This document shows, in pieces, positions 6,095 through 7,976 of a DNA stretch of 7,976 nucleotides (position 1 is its first letter; the number at the start of each line of letters is the position of its first letter). The notes under the pieces were generated by a model. That model ran no database searches. It had not been told where the DNA came from and saw only the letters and a program-made list of their open reading frames with translations. The DNA lies in contig JACNIV010000014.1 of assembly GCA_014382915.1 (NCBI GenBank), positions 1-7,976 of the forward strand, written 5' to 3'. The position numbers were made by a program, and so were the translations under genes. The DNA is from Candidatus Cloacimonadota bacterium (lineage in GTDB: Bacteria; Cloacimonadota; Cloacimonadia; Cloacimonadales; TCS61).

Positions 6095-6100
6095 CTCCTT
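6095..6100 (-). promoter_or_regulatory. Ribosome binding site of the symporter, next to the TPP aptamer
   Basis: AAGGAG reads 6100-6095 on the minus strand, 10 nt before the TTG start. It begins 2 nt after the last pairing element of the aptamer (P5 strand ccga), so ligand-dependent closing of the basal stem could hide it. Confidence 0.65.
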
Positions 6101-6175
6101 TTTCGGCATTACCCGACAAGTCTAAGGGTCGCATTATCTATACCTCTCAGCAATCAATGAGGCTCCCCTGTTATT
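6095..6175 (-). promoter_or_regulatory. TPP riboswitch (THI element) of the symporter operon
   Basis: Reading the minus strand, the conserved TPP aptamer blocks are GGGGAGCC (6168-6161), GCTGAGAGG (6151-6143), GACCCTTAGAC (6130-6120) and TCGGGTAATGCCGA (6116-6103, slightly divergent from CTGGATAATACCAG). Spacing and order match the family. There is no terminator hairpin between aptamer and start codon, and the Shine-Dalgarno follows at once, so translational control by TPP is the likely mechanism. TPP binding should repress the symporter. Confidence 0.9.
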
Positions 6176-6205
6176 CGTTTTTAAATTTGGGAAAGCAGGT
6201 TATAA

Positions 6206-6239
6206 GTCAAATCTTTTCTATTTTTAGAAACAATTTGAC
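6206..6239. repeat. 34-nt imperfect palindrome between the divergent riboswitches
   Basis: gtcaaat (6206-6212) is inverted at atttgac (6233-6239) and tttcta (6215-6220) at tagaaa (6225-6230), with a TTTT centre and a 2x2 mismatch. It could be an operator shared by both transcripts. It also carries a -35-like TTGAC on each strand, so the symmetry may simply reflect two divergent promoters. Confidence 0.5.
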
Positions 6240-6264
6240 ACATTTAGTGTCTCTGATTTTCATA
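6235..6264 (+). promoter_or_regulatory. Possible promoter of the TonB-dependent receptor transcript
   Basis: TTGACA (6235-6240) is followed at 17-18 nt by TTTCAT or TTCATA (6258-6264), a weak -10. The predicted start near 6270 would place the whole TPP aptamer in the leader, as needed. Confidence 0.4.
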
Positions 6265-6296
6265 CGTGCAGAGTTGTTCTTTAAAAAACTAATTAT

Positions 6297-6388
6297 GCTG
6301 ATTTAGGGGTGCTGACGGAAACTGCCGCAGCTGAGAAAATACCCTTGAACCTGATCTGGATAATACCAGCGGAGGAAAAATGAGGATG
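6297..6388 (+). promoter_or_regulatory. TPP riboswitch (THI element) of the TonB-dependent receptor
   Basis: The aptamer is close to consensus: AGGGGTGC (6305-6312), a P3 arm with gacggaaactgccgc, CTGAGA (6331-6336), ACCCTTGAACCTGATCTGG (6341-6359) and ATAATACCAGCGGAGGAA (6360-6377). A basal stem with one mismatch can form between ctgattt (6298-6304) and aaatgag. An intrinsic terminator follows at 6396-6436, so TPP binding should end transcription before the receptor gene. Confidence 0.96.
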
Positions 6389-6395
6389 AGATATT

Positions 6396-6436
6396 AAACC
6401 ACATTCCGGTTTGCGCTGGCGTGTGGTTTTTTGTTT
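6396..6436 (+). terminator. Terminator of the TPP riboswitch expression platform
   Basis: aaaccaca (6396-6403) pairs with tgtggttt (6422-6429), extended by a T-G pair (6404/6421), and the stem runs into a T-rich tail (tttttt-g-tttt, 6427-6437). Its position 8-10 nt after the aptamer and about 120 nt before the receptor start is that of a riboswitch terminator. Confidence 0.85.
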
Positions 6437-6450
6437 TAGGCACTTATCTT

Positions 6451-6533
6451 TCGAGTTGTAAGGAGGTTGCGACGACGACTCGAGATATTATGAAAGCAAC
6501 ATTTACCTCGACTCGTTGTACCGTACGAGTCGA
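6451..6533 (+). other. Double-hairpin leader element with a possible 16-codon ORF
   Basis: Hairpin 1 pairs tcgagttgt (6451-6459) with acgactcga (6475-6483) around a loop holding AGGAGG (6461-6466). Hairpin 2 pairs tcgactcgt (6508-6516) with acgagtcga (6525-6533). The heptamer cgactcg occurs in hairpin 1 (6476-6482) and in hairpin 2 (6509-6515), and both can pair with cgagtcg (6526-6532), so alternative folds exist. ATG 6490 to TAA 6538-6540 encodes 16 residues (MKATFTSTRCTVRVEK), but the AGGAGG is 23 nt away from it, too far for normal initiation. No T run follows hairpin 2, so it is not an intrinsic terminator. The element lies between the riboswitch terminator and the receptor ribosome binding site. 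Confidence 0.5.
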
Positions 6534-6553
6534 AAAATAATTGGAGGAAAATT

Positions 6554-7976
6554 ATGAAAAAAATATTTGTTGTTTTTATACTATTACTTGCATGGAGGGC
6601 AACCTTCGCAGACACTCTTACCGGTTTGACCCTGGATACCGATTCAAAGAAACCTATTGAAGGAGTTTCAATATACATTCAAGAGCTTAACCTGATTACT
6701 ATTTCCGATATAGATGGGAAATTCTTTTTTTCTAATCTTGAGCCAGGGACATATAAAATAACCATAAAACGTATCGGTTATACAGGAGAGAAGCTTGAAA
6801 TTAATTTTCCCGAAACGAATAAATTGAATATCCATCTGAAATTTAAACCATTGGTTGTGGAAGGAATTAAAATATCTTCTACTAAAGCCAGAGAGCGGGA
6901 AACACCGGTTACTTTTACAAATCTATTACAGGAAGAAATTATCCGGAACAATTATGGTCAGGAAATTCCCATGCTATTAGATGAAGTACCTGGTGTATTT
7001 ACTTATTCGGATGCAGGTGGAATTATTGGAAATGCACACCTCAATATCCGTGGTTTTGACCAGAAACGAATTGGTGTGATGATAAACGGTATTCCACTGA
7101 ATGACCCCGAAGATCACAATGTGTACTGGGTAAACATGCCGGACTTTGCTGAGAGCACATCCGATATCCAGTTCCAGCGTGGAGTGGGAAGTTCACTGTA
7201 TGGGATTTCTACTTTCGGAGGTTCCCTCAATATGCAGACTTCACCACTGATCTCGGAAAACAGAACGGAAGTTTTTGCCAGTTATGGTAGTTTTAAAACC
7301 TTCAAAGCTGGAGTTAAACTTGCCAGAAGATTTGGCAAATACAGCACGAATATCCGTTTCTCAAAAGTTGGTTCAGATGGCTACCGCAATAACTCTGTAT
7401 CTGATCTCTGGGCAATCTTTACGAATATTTCCAGGATCGGAGATAAATCTGTGACTGAGTTCAATTTCTATACCGGACACGAACTAACACACGCCGCCTG
7501 GGAAGCATCCTGGGAAGGTGACCTGGAAGTAAATCATCAGCACAATCCTTACACTTATGATAATTATGTTGATGATTTTTCCCAACCTCATTTCGAATTA
7601 CATCACAATTATTTCCTGAATGAAAGATCGGATATAAAAAACTCCTTTTTCTATATTCGCGGGAAAGGTTTTTATGAACAATACAAATATGATCGCAACT
7701 TGTGGGAACACGGACTAGTAGCAGAAGATAATGATGAAGAAGCAGATATGATCCGTCAGAAGTGGGTAACTAAAAACCATTATGGCTGGGTATCTCAATA
7801 TAATTTGCGTCATAAAATGGGAAGCCTAACTTTAGGAAGTTATCTCAGTTTGTTCGACAGCGATCACTGGGGAGAGATCATAGAAGTTATCGGTGCTGAT
7901 ACTCTGGGTATTTCTTATGAAAAAGGGCAAAATTATTACAATTATACAGGCGATAAACAGTATATTACATTCTATG
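6554..7976 (+). CDS. TonB-dependent outer-membrane receptor, probably for thiamine (3' end outside window)
   Basis: The open frame runs from ATG 6554 to the window edge (474 codons) without a stop; full-length members usually have 700-900 residues. GGAGG (6543-6547) stands 6 nt before the ATG. Residues 1-19 (MKKIFVVFILLLAWRATFA) form a signal peptide, probably cut before D20. Residues about 21-98 are a carboxypeptidase-regulatory-like beta domain (GLTLDTDSKKPIEGVSI, DGKFFFSNLEPGTYKITIKRIGY). The plug domain follows, about 115-230, with LLDEVPGVFT, LNIRGFDQKRIGVMINGIPLND and FQRGVGSSLYGISTFGGSLNM. The remainder is the beta-barrel. It should pull a substrate across the outer membrane using TonB energy. 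The upstream TPP riboswitch points to thiamine, as for the TPP-regulated receptors of Bacteroides. Specificity is inference from regulation. Confidence 0.93.
   Translation, partial: MKKIFVVFILLLAWRATFADTLTGLTLDTDSKKPIEGVSIYIQELNLITISDIDGKFFFSNLEPGTYKITIKRIGYTGEKLEINFPETNKLNIHLKFKPLVVEGIKISSTKARERETPVTFTNLLQEEIIRNNYGQEIPMLLDEVPGVFTYSDAGGIIGNAHLNIRGFDQKRIGVMINGIPLNDPEDHNVYWVNMPDFAESTSDIQFQRGVGSSLYGISTFGGSLNMQTSPLISENRTEVFASYGSFKTFKAGVKLARRFGKYSTNIRFSKVGSDGYRNNSVSDLWAIFTNISRIGDKSVTEFNFYTGHELTHAAWEASWEGDLEVNHQHNPYTYDNYVDDFSQPHFELHHNYFLNERSDIKNSFFYIRGKGFYEQYKYDRNLWEHGLVAEDNDEEADMIRQKWVTKNHYGWVSQYNLRHKMGSLTLGSYLSLFDSDHWGEIIEVIGADTLGISYEKGQNYYNYTGDKQYITFY

Noticed and set aside
6436..6678. Minus-strand frame of 80 codons
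   Set aside because: It is antisense to the receptor leader and signal peptide and lacks any recognisable domain or ribosome binding site.

Overview
The window (7976 bp, AT-rich) looks like chromosomal DNA of a Gram-negative bacterium. A TonB-dependent outer-membrane receptor implies an outer membrane. Strong Shine-Dalgarno sequences (AGGAGG, GGAGG, AAGGAG) argue against Bacteroidota proper, where these are usually poor. The gene content and base composition would suit a deep FCB-group anaerobe such as Cloacimonadota; this placement is inference.

Layout. (1) 1-289 is the 3' part of tadA (tRNA adenosine deaminase). (2) 296-451 is the most unusual part. It contains the first 48 nt of the neighbouring tRNA-Ser gene, all in order, interrupted by about 108 nt of inserted sequence that folds into five short tetraloop hairpins. 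Three of these hairpins belong to one 19-nt family with compensatory base changes. (3) 494-583 is an intact tRNA-Ser(CGA). (4) On the minus strand, 2910-589, a PdxA-methyltransferase fusion gene is followed without a gap by rnhB (RNase HII). (5) 3067-3885 (+) is a Memo-family protein. (6) 3931-4216 (+) is a tRNA-Gly(GCC), tRNA-Cys(GCA), tRNA-Leu(UAA) cluster closed by a bidirectional terminator. (7) 6084-4261 (-) is a two-gene operon: a sodium:solute symporter and a small four-helix membrane protein. (8) 6085-6553 is a divergent control region with two TPP riboswitches back to back. (9) 6554 to the window end (+) is a TonB-dependent receptor that is cut off.

How it fits together. Regions 7-9 form a candidate thiamine uptake locus. 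The plus-strand TPP riboswitch ends in an intrinsic terminator before the outer-membrane receptor. The minus-strand TPP riboswitch abuts the Shine-Dalgarno of the inner-membrane symporter, which suggests translational control. When TPP is scarce both should be switched on, giving an outer- and inner-membrane route for thiamine or a precursor; the 126-aa membrane protein may be an accessory. The rest is housekeeping (tRNAs, tRNA editing, RNase HII, vitamin B6 synthesis), with the tRNA-Ser-derived element as the outlier.
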